From: Mycobacterium botniense | Lineage (GTDB): Bacteria; Actinomycetota; Actinomycetes; Mycobacteriales; Mycobacteriaceae | Direction of reading: 5' to 3' | Assembly (NCBI RefSeq): GCF_010723305.1 | Contig: NZ_BLKW01000002.1 | Span: 62,001 to 126,000, forward strand | Length of the DNA stretch: 64,000 nt | Shown here: in pieces, positions 9,197-17,085 of the stretch | How positions within the stretch are numbered: position 1 is the stretch's first letter | Layout: the number at the start of each line of letters is the position of its first letter | Notes under the pieces: generated by a model | What the model was told of the DNA's origin: nothing | What the model saw: the letters and a program-made list of their open reading frames with translations, nothing else | The model's database searches: none | Translations under genes and position numbers: made by a program

Positions 9197-9942
9197 GCAC
9201 GTTGAGCACATGGAACATCTGGTGGTGGGTGATCCTGCCGTATACGGCCCTCGTCGTGTTCGTGGTCGGCCACATCTGGCGCTGGCAATACGACCAGTTC
9301 GGCTGGACCAGCCGCTCGACCCAGCTGCAGGAACGCCGCCTGCTCAAATGGGGTTCACCGCTGTTTCATTACGCCACCTTCGCCGCGATCGCCGGCCATA
9401 TCCTGGGCATCTTGGTGCCTAAGTCGTTCACTGACTGGCTCGGCATTCCGGAGACCTGGTACCAGGACTTCTCCGCCGTCGCCGGGTCCACCGCCGCGAT
9501 CGGCATCCTGATCGGCGCCGCCATCTTGACATTTCGCCGCACCGCCATCCCGCGGGTGCGCGCCACCACCAGCGCAGTGGACTACCTGGCGCTGATCCTG
9601 CTGGGCGTCATCGTGTTGCTGGGAATCTTTTTGACCCTGGGGATCGAGGACACGTCGCATTACGAGTACCGCAGCACCGTCGGGGTCTGGTTTCGCAGCC
9701 TGTTCGCGCTACACCCCAATGTCAGGGCGATCACCAGCGCACCGTTCCTCTACCAGCTGCACGCGGTCGCGGCGTGGGCGATCTTCATCGTCTGGCCGTT
9801 TAGCCGCCTGGTGCACGCGTGGAGTTACCCGCTGTGGTACTTGTGGCGGCCTTATATTGTGATCCGCAGCCGCGTCGCCGCTCGACCGCAGGAGCCCGGC
9901 ACCAGCGGGCGCCGGTGGCGCAGAATCGGCGTCCCTTACTGA
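9193..9942 (+). CDS. narI: Respiratory nitrate reductase gamma subunit NarI (cytochrome b)
   Basis: Membrane di-haem cytochrome b subunit that oxidises menaquinol at the periplasmic side and anchors NarGH. The 249 residues contain about five hydrophobic segments, with the first at residues 10-28 and others near 55-75, 90-110, 128-150 and 180-200. Candidate haem ligands are His in PLFHYATF and AGHILG (second helix) and in YQLHAVAAW and RLVHAWS (last helix), the expected paired arrangement. The ATG overlaps the narJ stop. No narK-type nitrate/nitrite porter or two-component regulator follows, so nitrate import must rely on genes elsewhere. A PIN-toxin fragment on the other strand overlaps the end of this gene. 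Confidence 0.95.
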   Translation: MSTLSTWNIWWWVILPYTALVVFVVGHIWRWQYDQFGWTSRSTQLQERRLLKWGSPLFHYATFAAIAGHILGILVPKSFTDWLGIPETWYQDFSAVAGSTAAIGILIGAAILTFRRTAIPRVRATTSAVDYLALILLGVIVLLGIFLTLGIEDTSHYEYRSTVGVWFRSLFALHPNVRAITSAPFLYQLHAVAAWAIFIVWPFSRLVHAWSYPLWYLWRPYIVIRSRVAARPQEPGTSGRRWRRIGVPY

Positions 9943-10058
9943 GAGGGCCTCGTGTGGAACAAGACACCGGCCAGGTAAGCAGTCAGGCGGGCGGCCATCT
10001 CGGGCGGGTCGCCGCTGCGATGGCGGATAAGGATGTTCGTGTCAACAAGTGCGGTGAA
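9936..10058 (-). pseudogene. N-terminal fragment of a VapC-type PIN-domain toxin
   Basis: On the minus strand the segment reads TALVDTNILIRHRSGDPP, then EMAARLTAYLAG, which is the recognisable N-terminus of a type II VapC toxin, including the first metal-binding Asp of the LVDTNI motif. Homology stops after about 30 residues. The frame then runs into the last bases of narI and ends at a TAA (9936-9938). A full PIN domain needs about 130 residues, and no antitoxin gene is visible just upstream (10059-10150). The expected initiation codon position now reads TTC. This is a non-functional remnant, probably a recombination scar at the downstream edge of the nar insertion (inference). No C-terminal VapC part was seen on the far side of the operon. 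Confidence 0.7.
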
Positions 10059-10150
10059 CGGCGATCTGCAGCCCGAGCGGTCTTTATTCGGGCCGACTGG
10101 TGATAGTTGCAATACTGGTGCTGCGGCTTCGATTTCGAAACACCGACACG

Positions 10151-10831
10151 TCACGGTGCCTCTTCCGCGACAACAGGCAGGTCAGCCAGGTGCCATTCGA
10201 GCATGCCGTCATGTAGGCGAATAGCCCGACGGCCCTTGGCGGTCAGCAGCCGTACCGCCTCATAGGCGAGCACGCAGTACTCACCACGGCAGTACACGAC
10301 GATGCCGACATCGACTGGCAGCTCGTTGATCCGATCGTTGAGCTCCTCGACCGGGATGGACAGCGCGCCCGGGATGTGACCTGCGCGGTATTCCTCCGGT
10401 GGCCGTACGTCGAGTACGACGGTCGTGCCCTCGCTGATTCGGACAAGCAACTCCTCGCGGGTGATCGCTTCTGACGTCCCGCCGGCCCGTAGATAAGCAT
10501 CACGGGCTGCGGGCACCTCGGCCTGATGCGTCTCGGCCACTTTCCGTAGCATCGCAAATAGCTGTGCTACGTCCCGACCGGCGAGTCGGTAGTAGATCCG
10601 CACCCCATCGCGACGGGTCGCCACGAACCCAGCGCGTTTGAGCGTCTGCAGATGTGCCGACGCAGTCGTGAGGTTCAGCCCGGCCGCCTTGGCCAGTGCT
10701 TCCACGGTGCGTTCCCCCTGACTGAGCAAGTCCAGCAACTCCAGCCGGGCGGCGTTGGACAAAGCCTTCCCACTTGCCGCGAACGCGTCGTACAACCGCG
10801 CCTTGGCCGGCGACTTCGCAATCACCTGCAT
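10151..10831 (-). CDS. ArsR-family regulator fused to a rhodanese domain
   Basis: Two-domain protein of 226 residues. An N-terminal winged helix of ArsR/SmtB type (residues ~15-95, with LSNAARLELLDLL and recognition helix LTTASAHLQTLKRAGF) is followed by a rhodanese domain (~120-220) with VLDVRPPEEYRAGHIPGALSIP and active-site loop CRGEYC. It resembles M. tuberculosis Rv0324. The winged-helix part contains no cysteine, so the metal sites of classic ArsR proteins are absent. The only cysteines I see are the two in CRGEYC, hinting that the rhodanese domain is the sulfur or redox sensor (inference). The ATG at 10831 is chosen because GGAAGG sits six bases upstream; a GTG at 10852 is possible. 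It is divergent from the MFS gene across an AT-rich operator-like stretch. Confidence 0.9.
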   Translation of the reverse strand: MQVIAKSPAKARLYDAFAASGKALSNAARLELLDLLSQGERTVEALAKAAGLNLTTASAHLQTLKRAGFVATRRDGVRIYYRLAGRDVAQLFAMLRKVAETHQAEVPAARDAYLRAGGTSEAITREELLVRISEGTTVVLDVRPPEEYRAGHIPGALSIPVEELNDRINELPVDVGIVVYCRGEYCVLAYEAVRLLTAKGRRAIRLHDGMLEWHLADLPVVAEEAP

Positions 10832-10890
10832 GGTCTGCCTTCCATAGCGCACGGTACGTGGTTGTCAGGACCGCGGGGGGCACTCAACGT

Positions 10891-10926
10891 CAGTATTCTA
10901 ATAATCCATGTAATATAGTACTAGTT
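10891..10926. promoter_or_regulatory. AT-rich divergent promoter/operator between ArsR-rhodanese and MFS genes
   Basis: A sharply AT-rich stretch in a GC-rich genome, containing TATTCTAATAATCC and GTAATATAGTACTAG. On the plus strand TATAGT (10914-10919) fits a mycobacterial -10 box and would place transcription at or next to the GTG at 10927, making the MFS mRNA leaderless. On the minus strand TAGAAT (complement of 10895-10900) is a candidate -10 for the regulator. AT-rich imperfect palindromes of this kind are typical ArsR-family operators, so autoregulation and control of the exporter are likely. This is sequence inference only. Confidence 0.5.
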
Positions 10927-12273
10927 GTGATCGGCTCGCGCGCACAGCAGGACTCTGACCGGCACCGCCCTGACGGCCACCTCATCAGCAGCGCGGCTGA
11001 GCAGCCGCCGTTGGGGTTGAGCGCCAACCTGGCCCAGTTCAGCCTGCTGATTGCGGTGAATGCTCTGATCGGCGGCACCCTGGGGCAGGAACGCACCGTG
11101 CTGCCTTTGCTGGCGGAACGCACCTTTCATCTGATCGGCTACACCTTTTTGCTGACCTACGTGCTGGCGTTCGGGATCACCAAAGCCGCCACCAACTACC
11201 TGGCCGGGCACTGGGCGGACCGGTTCGGCCGCAAACCAGTCCTCGTGGCGGGCTGGCTGATCGCGCTGCCGGTGCCGCTCATGTTGATCTGGGCGCCAAA
11301 CTGGGGCTGGGTCGTCGCCGCCAATGTGCTGCTGGGGATCAACCAGGGCCTGACCTGGTCCACCACCGTGATCATGAACATCGATTTGGCCGGTGCGGCG
11401 CGACGTGGCCGGATGATGGGCCTCATCGAGGCCGCCGGCTACAGCGGGCTCGCGCTGACCGCTATGGCCACCGGGCATCTGGCTGCCCGATACGGACTAC
11501 GGCCCACCCCGTTTCTGCTGGGCGCCGCCTACATCATTGTGGGACTGGGTCTTTCGGTCTCGGTTGTACGCGAGACCATGGAGCACACCCGCCTGGAAGC
11601 CGCCCAGCACAAGCCCCGCGCCGACGGCCGCCACGATCACCTGCATGCCGAGCTGACCCACCGGCAGATCTTCACCCACACCAGCCTCCGCGAACCTGCC
11701 CTATCGGCAGCCAGCCAGGCCGGGCTGGTCAACAACCTCAAAGACGGCCTGGCCTGGGGACTATTTCCGATCCTGTTCGCCGCCGCGGGGCTGTCGGTGT
11801 CGGGCATCGGCATGCTGGCCGCACTCTATCCCGCGGTGTGGGGCATCGGGCAACTGTTCACCGGCGCACTGTCGGATCGCTGGGGGCGCAAACGACTCAT
11901 CACCGTCGGCATGCTCACCCAAGCCGGCGCGCTGTCGCTCATCGCCCTAGCCGACACCTTCGCGGTGTGGGGGGTGGCGGCTGCGCTGTTGGGGGCCGGC
12001 ACCGCATTGGTGTACCCCATCCTGCTGGCCGTCATCGGTGACGTGGCCCACCCGGCCTGGCGGGCACGGGCGGTCGGGGTGTACCGATTATGGCGCGACG
12101 GTGGATTCGCCGTCGGGGCGATCGTATCCGGTCTGGTCGCCGACCGGTGGGGCCTACGCGCCGCAGTGTGGGCGGTCGCCGCTATCACCACCGCCTCCGG
12201 CCTGATCGTCGCGGCCCGCATGTATGAAACCCACACCCGCCCAGACCAATCCGCCGCCGAGCAGACGCCATGA
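10927..12273 (+). CDS. MFS transporter (drug/metabolite efflux type)
   Basis: Major facilitator of about 448 residues from the GTG at 10927, with roughly twelve hydrophobic segments in two halves. The MFS loop 2-3 signature appears as GHWADRFGRKP in the first half and its counterpart GALSDRWGRKRL in the second. A His-rich central loop (DGRHDHLHAEL) connects the halves. The start is uncertain: the frame is open far upstream through the regulator gene, but the promoter-like TATAGT seven bases before this GTG and the absence of a Shine-Dalgarno sequence fit a leaderless transcript. A methyltransferase gene follows 36 bases after the stop. Substrate unknown; export of a toxic sulfur, metalloid or methylated product is a guess from the ArsR-rhodanese neighbour. 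Confidence 0.85.
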   Translation: MIGSRAQQDSDRHRPDGHLISSAAEQPPLGLSANLAQFSLLIAVNALIGGTLGQERTVLPLLAERTFHLIGYTFLLTYVLAFGITKAATNYLAGHWADRFGRKPVLVAGWLIALPVPLMLIWAPNWGWVVAANVLLGINQGLTWSTTVIMNIDLAGAARRGRMMGLIEAAGYSGLALTAMATGHLAARYGLRPTPFLLGAAYIIVGLGLSVSVVRETMEHTRLEAAQHKPRADGRHDHLHAELTHRQIFTHTSLREPALSAASQAGLVNNLKDGLAWGLFPILFAAAGLSVSGIGMLAALYPAVWGIGQLFTGALSDRWGRKRLITVGMLTQAGALSLIALADTFAVWGVAAALLGAGTALVYPILLAVIGDVAHPAWRARAVGVYRLWRDGGFAVGAIVSGLVADRWGLRAAVWAVAAITTASGLIVAARMYETHTRPDQSAAEQTP

Positions 12274-12309
12274 CTTCGGCTGGCGCGATCATGTAGGAAG
12301 GATTCGGCT

Positions 12310-13068
12310 GTGCGCCATTTCGATAGTCAGCACACAACCCATAGCATGCCGAGTTCGGCCCCCAGTCGTGATCTTCCGGCCGCGCAGCGCCGCCATTGGC
12401 AGCACACCTACGCCCAGTATCCGGAAATGTACGGCCAGAACCCATCGGCCGCCGCGGTGCATGCTATGCGGCGGTTTCGCGCCGTGTCGGCGAGAACAGT
12501 GGTGGAACTCGGGGCCGGACACGGGCGTGACACCGTTTATTTCGCCCGCAGTGGGCTGCAGGTGCTAGCGCTGGATTTCAGCTCGACCGGCCTTGAGCAG
12601 TTGCGCACGGCGGCAGCACGCGCCGGCGTGGGACAAGCGGTCACCACCGTTGTGCATGATGTGCGTGACTCACTGCCGGTGGCTTCCGGTTCGGCAGACG
12701 GGGTGTTCGCGCACATGCTGCTGTGTATGGCGTTGTCCACCAATCAGATTCGGGGCGTGGTCGCCGAGGTCGCCCGGGTGCTACGGCCCGGCGGAGTGTT
12801 CGTCTACACCGTTCGCCATATCGGTGACCCACACTACGGCGCCGGTGTGGCTCATGGCGATGACATCTTCGAACACGGTGGTTTTGCCGTGCACTTTTTT
12901 AGCCGTGACTTGGTCGATGAGCTCGCCGCGGGCTGGGACGGTGTCGAGGTTCACGCGTTCGAGGAAGGCGAGCTGCCGCGCCGGTTGTGGCGGATCACCC
13001 AGTACCATCCGAGCCGACTAGCGGCGGCGCGGAATTCACCCCACAAAAACCCGCTCGCGTCAGCCTGA
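12310..13068 (+). CDS. Class I SAM-dependent methyltransferase
   Basis: A 252-residue Rossmann-fold methyltransferase. Motif I is VVELGAGHGRDTVYFA (residues ~62-77), followed by the acidic loop VLALDFS, motif with DSLPVASGSADGVFAHM, and LRPGGVFVYTVR. The fold most resembles TehB/thiopurine-type small-molecule methyltransferases rather than RNA or DNA enzymes, but no substrate can be read. The GTG start is supported by AGGAAGG at 12295-12301, eight bases upstream. Co-directional with the MFS gene, so a methylate-and-export detoxification pair under the ArsR-rhodanese regulator is a reasonable hypothesis. The 180 bases that follow (13069-13248) show no convincing gene. Confidence 0.85.
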   Translation: MRHFDSQHTTHSMPSSAPSRDLPAAQRRHWQHTYAQYPEMYGQNPSAAAVHAMRRFRAVSARTVVELGAGHGRDTVYFARSGLQVLALDFSSTGLEQLRTAAARAGVGQAVTTVVHDVRDSLPVASGSADGVFAHMLLCMALSTNQIRGVVAEVARVLRPGGVFVYTVRHIGDPHYGAGVAHGDDIFEHGGFAVHFFSRDLVDELAAGWDGVEVHAFEEGELPRRLWRITQYHPSRLAAARNSPHKNPLASA

Positions 13069-13248
13069 CCAGTTCGCCCTGGGCTGGATCCAGTGTCGGC
13101 CCAGGCGGCTGGCGATCGAGAGCTCTGGGCGGCGTGGGCGTGGGGCAAGTGGCACACAGATTTTGCTGCCTCCACGGCCGGTCCCGGTGGAGGGGTAGCT
13201 TCGTGACATCTCAGCCTGCGAGCCAGCGTGATAGCGGCCAGAAAAGCG

Positions 13249-13578
13249 TTAAGCGGCGGAGGGCTCGGGCGGCGCGAACACCCACCGGTCGGGGTTTCGC
13301 TGCGAGTACACCACCGGCAGCAGTTGACCGATGCTCGGCCAGTCGTCGACGTCGACGGCCATCCGCCGATACACGGTGTGCTCGTCGACGGTGGGCCCGG
13401 TGATGACACCGGTGATGGTCACGAACTGCTCACCGGTGGCGGCAGGCCGCGGGCTGACACCGGTCACCAGCAGTGTGCCCGCGACGGCGTCGGCGCCCGG
13501 TCCACGGTTGAGGAGCCGCGGCACCACGAACACCGCCAGCGTCGCGATCAAAATGAGCAGCACACCAATCTCCCACAC
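13249..13578 (-). CDS. Small membrane-anchored protein of unknown function
   Basis: A 109-residue ORF beginning with a GTG at 13578. It has an N-terminal membrane helix (residues ~4-24, IGVLLILIATLAVFVVPRLL) and a soluble C-terminal part rich in beta-prone sequence: TLLVTGVSPRP, EQFVTITGVITGP, YRRMAVDVDDWPSIGQLLPV. The frame stays open further upstream, but that part is antisense to hisN and looks non-coding. The single anchor and OB-like stretch suggest an envelope protein. I do not recognise a named family. It is divergent from hisN, 70 bases apart, and has no strong ribosome-binding site. Confidence 0.6.
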   Translation of the reverse strand: MWEIGVLLILIATLAVFVVPRLLNRGPGADAVAGTLLVTGVSPRPAATGEQFVTITGVITGPTVDEHTVYRRMAVDVDDWPSIGQLLPVVYSQRNPDRWVFAPPEPSAA

Positions 13579-13648
13579 GCCGCCATGGTAGGACTGCTGC
13601 CATGGGTCTCGACGACGCCGATCCCGGCCGGACCGCGCACTGGCGCCG

Positions 13649-14437
13649 ATGAGCCGCGATGATCTCGCGTTCGCCCTGGCGTTGGCTGACCGTGCCGACG
13701 CGCTGACCCGGGCCCGGTTCGGCGCCCTGGACCTGCGCGTGGACACCAAACCGGATTTGACGCCGGTCACCGACGCCGATCGGGCGGTGGAATCCGAATT
13801 GCGCGCCGAGCTGGCCCGTAACCGTCCCGGCGACCGTGTGCTCGGCGAAGAGTACGGCGGGCCAACAACTTTCAGCGGAAGGCAATGGGTCGTCGACCCG
13901 ATTGACGGCACCAAGAATTTCGTGCGCGGAGTACCGGTGTGGGCCAGCCTGATCGCGTTGCTGGACGACGGGGTGCCCTGTATCGGTGTGGTCAGCGCGC
14001 CGGCGCTGCGGCGGCGGTGGTGGGCGGCCCAGGGCCGGGGTGCTTTCACAACGGTCGACGGCTCGTCCGCTCGTCAGCTGTCGGTGTCCTCGGTGGCCGA
14101 ACTGGGGTCGGCGAGCCTGTCGTTTTCCAGCCTGTCCGGGTGGGCGAACCGTGGTTTGCGAAACCGGTTTCTGGATCTCACCGATGCCGTGTGGCGGGTC
14201 CGCGGCTACGGCGACTTTTGGTCCTACTGCCTGGTGGCCGAGGGCGCCGTCGACATCGCCGCGGAACCCGAGGTGTCGGTGTGGGACCTGGCCGCGCTCG
14301 ACGTCCTGGTGCGCGAGGCGGGCGGGGTGTTCACCAGCTTGGACGGCACACCCGGCCCGCACGGCGGCAGCGCTGTGGCGACCAACGGGCTGCTGCACCC
14401 GCACGTGCTGGCCAGGCTCGCCGGCGAGCGGCGGTAA
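13649..14437 (+). CDS. hisN: Histidinol-phosphatase HisN (inositol-monophosphatase fold)
   Basis: A 262-residue member of the inositol monophosphatase superfamily, equivalent in position and length to M. tuberculosis Rv3137, reported as the histidinol-phosphate phosphatase of histidine synthesis. Metal-binding motifs are present: the glutamate of [25 protein letters not shown] (DPIDGT box, residues ~82-98) and the C-terminal [19 protein letters not shown] containing WDxAA. The family as a whole also includes inositol and fructose bisphosphatases, but orthology by gene order favours HisN. The ATG at 13649 follows 70 bases after the divergent small membrane gene. pflA starts 59 bases downstream. 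Confidence 0.9.
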   Translation: MSRDDLAFALALADRADALTRARFGALDLRVDTKPDLTPVTDADRAVESELRAELARNRPGDRVLGEEYGGPTTFSGRQWVVDPIDGTKNFVRGVPVWASLIALLDDGVPCIGVVSAPALRRRWWAAQGRGAFTTVDGSSARQLSVSSVAELGSASLSFSSLSGWANRGLRNRFLDLTDAVWRVRGYGDFWSYCLVAEGAVDIAAEPEVSVWDLAALDVLVREAGGVFTSLDGTPGPHGGSAVATNGLLHPHVLARLAGERR

Positions 14438-14496
14438 TGCGGGCCGGGACGGCAGCGCCGCGGATTCGGCTAGCCTGAACATCGGCGAACTCCGTT

Positions 14497-15597
14497 ATGA
14501 GCTGCGACGACCTGTTCACGACCGCGACGAAGTACTGGCACCGCCTCGACGACGGCCGCATCCAGTGCGACGTGTGCCCGCGCGCTTGCAAGCTGCACGA
14601 GGGCCAGCGCGGGCTGTGTTTTGTGCGCGCCCGGCTTGACGATCAGATCGTGCTCACCAGCTACGGGCGTTCCAGCGGATTCTGCGTCGACCCGGTGGAG
14701 AAAAAGCCGCTGAATCACTTCCTGCCCGGGTCGGCGGTGCTGTCGTTCGGCACCGCCGGATGCAACCTGGCCTGCAGGTTCTGCCAGAACTGGGATATCT
14801 CCAAATCCCGCGAGGTCGATACTCTCGCCAGCCGGGCCACTCCCGACGACATCGCTCGGATTGCTGACGAATTAGGTTGTCGCAGCGTGGCTTTCACCTA
14901 CAACGACCCGACGATCTTCTGGGAGTACGCCGCCGATGTTGCCGATGCGTGTCACCAGCGGGGCATCAAGGCCATCTCGGTGACCGCCGGCTACATGTGC
15001 GCGGCGCCGCGTGCGGAGTTCTACCGGCATATCGACGCCGCCAACGTCGATCTGAAAGCGTTCAGCGAAGACTTCTACCGCACAATCTGCGTCGGGCACC
15101 TGCACGATGTGCTCGACACCGTGGTGTACCTGCGGCACGAGACGGATGTGTGGTTGGAAATCACCACCTTGTTGATCCCGGGCCGCAACGACGCCGATGC
15201 CGAGATCAGCGCCGAATGCGAGTGGATCCGCGACAACCTGGGCGTGGATGTGCCGGTGCATTTCACCGCGTTTCACCCCGACTACAAAATGACGGACATC
15301 GCGCCTACCCCGCCGGCCAGCCTCACCCGTGCCCGCGACATCGCTCTCGGCGAAGGCTTGCGGTTTGTGTACACCGGCAACGTGCACGACACCGAGGGCG
15401 GCACCACGTTTTGCCCCGGCTGTGGTGCGGCGGTCGTGGTCCGCGATTGGTATGCGCTGCGCCGTTATGCCCTGACCGACGACGGCCGCTGCCAGGTGTG
15501 CGGCTGGCGGCTGGCCGGGGTCTATGACGGTCCGGCCGGACGGTGGGGGCGACGGCGGCTGCCTCTGCTGGGCAACCTGTCCGGCGGTGTGAAGTAA
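14497..15597 (+). CDS. pflA: Radical SAM protein, PflA/AmrS type
   Basis: A 366-residue radical SAM enzyme of the COG1180 group (M. tuberculosis Rv3138, named pflA). The cluster-binding CxxxCxxC is in GTAGCNLACRFCQNWDIS (residues ~86-103). An N-terminal CDVCPRACKLHEGQRGLC and a C-terminal pair FCPGCG and CQVCGW supply further cysteines likely to bind zinc or extra clusters. No pyruvate formate-lyase gene is nearby. This architecture, with an N-terminal cysteine segment, is that of the AmmeMemoRadiSam system protein AmrS rather than a true PFL activase, so the gene name is historical and the target is unknown. Confidence 0.88.
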   Translation: MSCDDLFTTATKYWHRLDDGRIQCDVCPRACKLHEGQRGLCFVRARLDDQIVLTSYGRSSGFCVDPVEKKPLNHFLPGSAVLSFGTAGCNLACRFCQNWDISKSREVDTLASRATPDDIARIADELGCRSVAFTYNDPTIFWEYAADVADACHQRGIKAISVTAGYMCAAPRAEFYRHIDAANVDLKAFSEDFYRTICVGHLHDVLDTVVYLRHETDVWLEITTLLIPGRNDADAEISAECEWIRDNLGVDVPVHFTAFHPDYKMTDIAPTPPASLTRARDIALGEGLRFVYTGNVHDTEGGTTFCPGCGAAVVVRDWYALRRYALTDDGRCQVCGWRLAGVYDGPAGRWGRRRLPLLGNLSGGVK

Positions 15598-15610
15598 CTA
15601 ACAGTCAACG

Positions 15611-15632
15611 GATCTTACTCTGGAGTAAGATC
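15611..15632. promoter_or_regulatory. Perfect palindromic operator upstream of fadE24
   Basis: GATCTTACTC and GAGTAAGATC form a perfect 10-base inverted repeat around TG. The right arm contains TAAGAT (15626-15631), a good -10 box, and the fadE24 ATG is 35 bases beyond. A repressor bound here would block RNA polymerase directly. The size and symmetry are typical of TetR-family operators. I saw no second copy in the window, so the cognate regulator cannot be assigned. Confidence 0.65.
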
Positions 15633-15666
15633 GTGGTATCCACCCGTTTCACCGACTGAGGCTGCT

Positions 15667-17061
15667 ATGACAAATACCTTTGCTCCCAACGGCTCCCGGG
15701 CGCGGCTCAAGCGCACCGGCCGCAAATCCGCCGTCGGGGAGCACAAGCACAAGCGGACCGGGATCGACGTCGCGCTGGGCCTGCTCACTCCGATCGTGGG
15801 CCAGGAGTTCCTCGACAAATACCACCTGCGCGATCCGCTCAACCGCACTTTGCGCTACGGGGTCAAAACCGGTTTCTCCGTCGCCGGCGCCACCACCCGC
15901 CAGTTCCAGCGGATCCAGGGCTTGCGCGGTGGACCGACCCGGCTCAAGGCGAGCGGGCGCGACTACTTCGACCTCACACCCGACGACGACCAGAAGATGA
16001 TCGTCGAAACCGTCGAGCAGTTCGCCCGCGAGATCTTGCGCCCGGCGGCACCCGAGGCCGACGAATCCGCCGCCTACCCGTCGGACCTGATCGCCAAGGC
16101 GGCCGAGTTGGGCATCACCGCCGTCAACGTTCCAGAGGACTTCGAGGGCATCGCGGCGCACCGCTCCAGCGTGACCAACGTGCTGGTGGCCGAAGCGCTG
16201 GCCTACGGGGACATGGGACTGGCGCTGCCGATCCTGGCCCCGGGCGGGGTGGCCTCGGCGCTGACCCACTGGGGCAGCGCCGATCAGCAGGCCACCTATT
16301 TGCGGGAATTCGCCGGGGAGAATGTGCCGCAGGCCTGCGTCGCGATCGCCGAGCCGCAGCCGCTCTTCGACCCGACGCGTTTGCACACCAGCGCGGTGCG
16401 CACCCCCAGCGGGTACCGGCTAGACGGGGTCAAGTCGCTGGTCCCGGCGGCCAGAGATGCCGAGTTGTTCATCGTCGGCGCACAGCTGAACGGCAAACCG
16501 GCGCTGTTTATCGTCGAATCCTCGACCCAGGGTCTGACTGTGGCGCCCGACCCGAGCATGGGCATCCGGGCCGCCGCGCTGGGTCAAGTCAAGCTGGATC
16601 ATGTGTCGGTCCCGCTGAGCGCGCGCCTCGGTGAGGATGACGCGACCGACGCCGATTACTCCGAGGCGATCGCGTTGTCCCGGTTAGGTTGGGCGGCATT
16701 GGCGGTCGGCACCTGTCACGCGGTGCTGGATTACGTCGTACCTTACGTGAAGGAACGCGAGGCCTTCGGCGAACCGATCGCCCACCGTCAGTCGGTGGCA
16801 TTCATGTGTGCCAATATCGCGATCGAACTCGACGGGCTGCGGCTGATCACCTGGCGCGGCGCGGCCCGCGCGGAGCAGGGCCTGCCGTTCGCCCGGGAAG
16901 CGGCCCTGGCCAAGCGCCTCGGCGCCGACAAGGGTATGCAAATCGGCCTGGACGGCGTGCAACTGCTGGGCGGGCACGGCTATACGAAGGAACACCCCGT
17001 CGAGCGCTGGTATCGCGACCTGCGAGCCATCGGTGTCGCCGAGGGTGTCCTGGTGATCTAA
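15667..17061 (+). CDS. fadE24: Acyl-CoA dehydrogenase FadE24
   Basis: FAD-dependent acyl-CoA dehydrogenase (464 residues) for the first step of beta-oxidation, orthologous by order to M. tuberculosis Rv3139. An N-terminal extension of about 95 residues, basic then amphipathic, precedes the usual domain starting near YFDLTPDDDQKMIVE. The middle beta-domain motif is VAIAEPQP and the C-terminal helical domain has REAFGEPIAHRQSVAFM and QLLGGHGYTKEHPVERWYRD. The protein ends abruptly at AEGVLVI, retaining the EG of the catalytic-glutamate segment. FadE24 lies 24 bases before fadE23. Mycobacterial ACADs encoded in adjacent pairs are known to form mixed alpha2beta2 tetramers, so the two probably act together. 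Expression should depend on the palindrome at 15611-15632. Confidence 0.93.
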   Translation: MTNTFAPNGSRARLKRTGRKSAVGEHKHKRTGIDVALGLLTPIVGQEFLDKYHLRDPLNRTLRYGVKTGFSVAGATTRQFQRIQGLRGGPTRLKASGRDYFDLTPDDDQKMIVETVEQFAREILRPAAPEADESAAYPSDLIAKAAELGITAVNVPEDFEGIAAHRSSVTNVLVAEALAYGDMGLALPILAPGGVASALTHWGSADQQATYLREFAGENVPQACVAIAEPQPLFDPTRLHTSAVRTPSGYRLDGVKSLVPAARDAELFIVGAQLNGKPALFIVESSTQGLTVAPDPSMGIRAAALGQVKLDHVSVPLSARLGEDDATDADYSEAIALSRLGWAALAVGTCHAVLDYVVPYVKEREAFGEPIAHRQSVAFMCANIAIELDGLRLITWRGAARAEQGLPFAREAALAKRLGADKGMQIGLDGVQLLGGHGYTKEHPVERWYRDLRAIGVAEGVLVI

Positions 17062-17085
17062 CTCTTCGACTCCGAAAGACCAGTC

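Noticed and set aside
13069..13248. Possible gene between the methyltransferase and the small membrane protein
   Set aside because: No frame gave a recognisable fold, start signal or consistent coding pattern in either direction.
14872..15387. Long antisense open frame inside the radical SAM gene
   Set aside because: A typical GC-rich shadow frame without ribosome-binding site or recognisable domain. Many similar frames were dismissed across the window.
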